Shown here in pieces: positions 63,514 through 64,000 of a DNA stretch of 64,000 bases (positions are counted from its first letter, which is position 1; each line of letters begins with the position of its first letter). This stretch comes from Pseudoxanthomonas dokdonensis (GTDB taxonomy: Bacteria > Pseudomonadota > Gammaproteobacteria > Xanthomonadales > Xanthomonadaceae): the NCBI RefSeq assembly GCF_001431405.1, contig NZ_LDJL01000011.1, forward strand, positions 186,001 through 250,000. Direction: 5' to 3'. The notes beneath the pieces were generated by a model. That model saw nothing but the letters and a program-made list of their open reading frames with translations, had not been told where the DNA came from and ran no database searches. The position numbers and the translations under genes were made by a program.

Positions 63514-64000
63514 GCGTGGTGTTCTGGCTGTCGCTGGCGGCGATCGGCTTTACCTATGCCGGCTATCCCGTGCTGATGGCGGCGCTGGCGCGCTGGCGGC
63601 CGCTGCCACTGCATTGGCAGGCGCAGACGCCAGCGATGGACGTGGTGCTGGTCGTCCACGGCGGCGCCGATGCGCTCGCGGCGAAACTGGAAAACCTGCT
63701 GGCGCTGGACTATCCCGCCGACGCACTGACCATCCACGTATTCTGTGACGGCTGCCCGGCCTCGGCGGCGGTCGCGCAGCGCCATGCCAGTGCACGGATC
63801 AAGGTCACCGTTTTCCCACAGCGGCGCGGCAAGTCGGCCTGCCTGGGCGATGCTCTGCCAACCCTGAGCGCACCACTGGTGATGTTCAACGATGTACGCC
63901 AGCGCACCGATGCCGGTGCCGCCAAAGCGTTGGCCGCCGCCCTCGCCGACCCCACAGTGGGCGCCGCCAGCGGTGAGCTGGTGCTGCAGGCCGACAGCGG
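63510..64000 (+). CDS. Glycosyltransferase family 2, N-terminal part (runs off the edge)
   Basis: The GTG start overlaps the deacetylase stop by 4 bp. The 163 residues in the window show an N-terminal membrane segment (VVFWLSLAAIGFTYAGYPVLM), then a GT2 start (MDVVLVVHGGADALAAKLENLLAL, with the first acidic residues), a diverged donor motif in FCDGCPASAAVAQRH, KSACLGDALPTL and FNDVRQRTDAGAAKAL. Both the first and the second GT2 aspartates are recognisable, but the C-terminal QxxRW region is outside. The acceptor sugar is unknown. Confidence 0.85.
   Translation, partial: MSVVFWLSLAAIGFTYAGYPVLMAALARWRPLPLHWQAQTPAMDVVLVVHGGADALAAKLENLLALDYPADALTIHVFCDGCPASAAVAQRHASARIKVTVFPQRRGKSACLGDALPTLSAPLVMFNDVRQRTDAGAAKALAAALADPTVGAASGELVLQADS

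Overview
The window is GC-rich bacterial DNA, densely coded on both strands. Gene content and order point to a gammaproteobacterium of the Xanthomonadaceae/Lysobacteraceae (Lysobacter, Luteimonas, Pseudoxanthomonas or Stenotrophomonas-like). The evidence is a TrpI-type LysR regulator beside trpF-truA-fimV-asd, a large TonB-dependent receptor, a GTAG-headed REP cluster of the type described in Stenotrophomonas, a CRP/Clp-type palindrome, and gammaproteobacterial blocks such as nnr-tsaE-amiC-mutL, pcnB-folK-panBCD and bamC-dapA/gcvR-bcp. The species cannot be fixed from the sequence alone. I see no rRNA, CRISPR array, insertion sequence, prophage or integrase.

Layout. Positions 1-8.7 kb: trpI faces the left edge, where trpBA are expected; a long minus-strand series prmB-aroC-2-hydroxyacid dehydrogenase-asd-fimV-truA-trpF follows. 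8.7-15.3 kb: SCO copper chaperone, psd, a MltD-type lytic transglycosylase, a HerA/YjgR ATPase, greB, a dienelactone hydrolase and a HIT protein. 15.3-20.1 kb: a translationally coupled 5-oxoproline module, pxpB-pxpC-pxpA-DUF969-DUF979, followed by pcp. 20.2-28.5 kb: dcd, apbC/mrp, a 520-bp regulatory interval, a TonB-dependent receptor, a DUF2147 protein, metG and a soluble RnfB-like ferredoxin. 28.4-39.2 kb: a minus-strand series nnr-tsaE-amiC-mutL-DUF1684-TraB/GumN followed by two tandem TPR-sulfotransferases. 39.2-46.2 kb: queG (divergent from nnr), then pcnB-folK-panB-panC-panD-pgi and tRNA-Glu(CTC). 46.2-54.5 kb: pirin, fdxA, the REP cluster, bamC-dapA, tag, gcvR-bcp, a PIN-PhoH ATPase, thiD and an alpha/beta hydrolase. 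54.6-64 kb: an exopolysaccharide locus that continues past the right edge.

How the genes work together. Most of the window is housekeeping: aspartate-family and aromatic amino acids, pantothenate, translation factors, cell-wall hydrolases and DNA repair. Three accessory units stand out. The pxp unit couples release of N-terminal pyroglutamate (pcp), probable transport (DUF969/DUF979) and ATP-dependent opening of 5-oxoproline to glutamate (PxpABC). The TraB/GumN plus paired TPR-sulfotransferase unit lies about 3 kb from the TonB receptor and suggests sulfation of an unknown cytosolic acceptor. The exopolysaccharide locus supplies nucleotide sugars (galE, UDP-HexNAc dehydrogenase, uronate epimerase-like gene) and export machinery (Wza-like lipoprotein, Wzz/Wzc-like chain-length protein, a BY-kinase-like protein without the P-loop lysine, an outer-membrane barrel, a deacetylase, a GT2). 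Its order resembles exosortase (XrtA/PEP-CTERM)-associated loci, but no exosortase lies inside the window.
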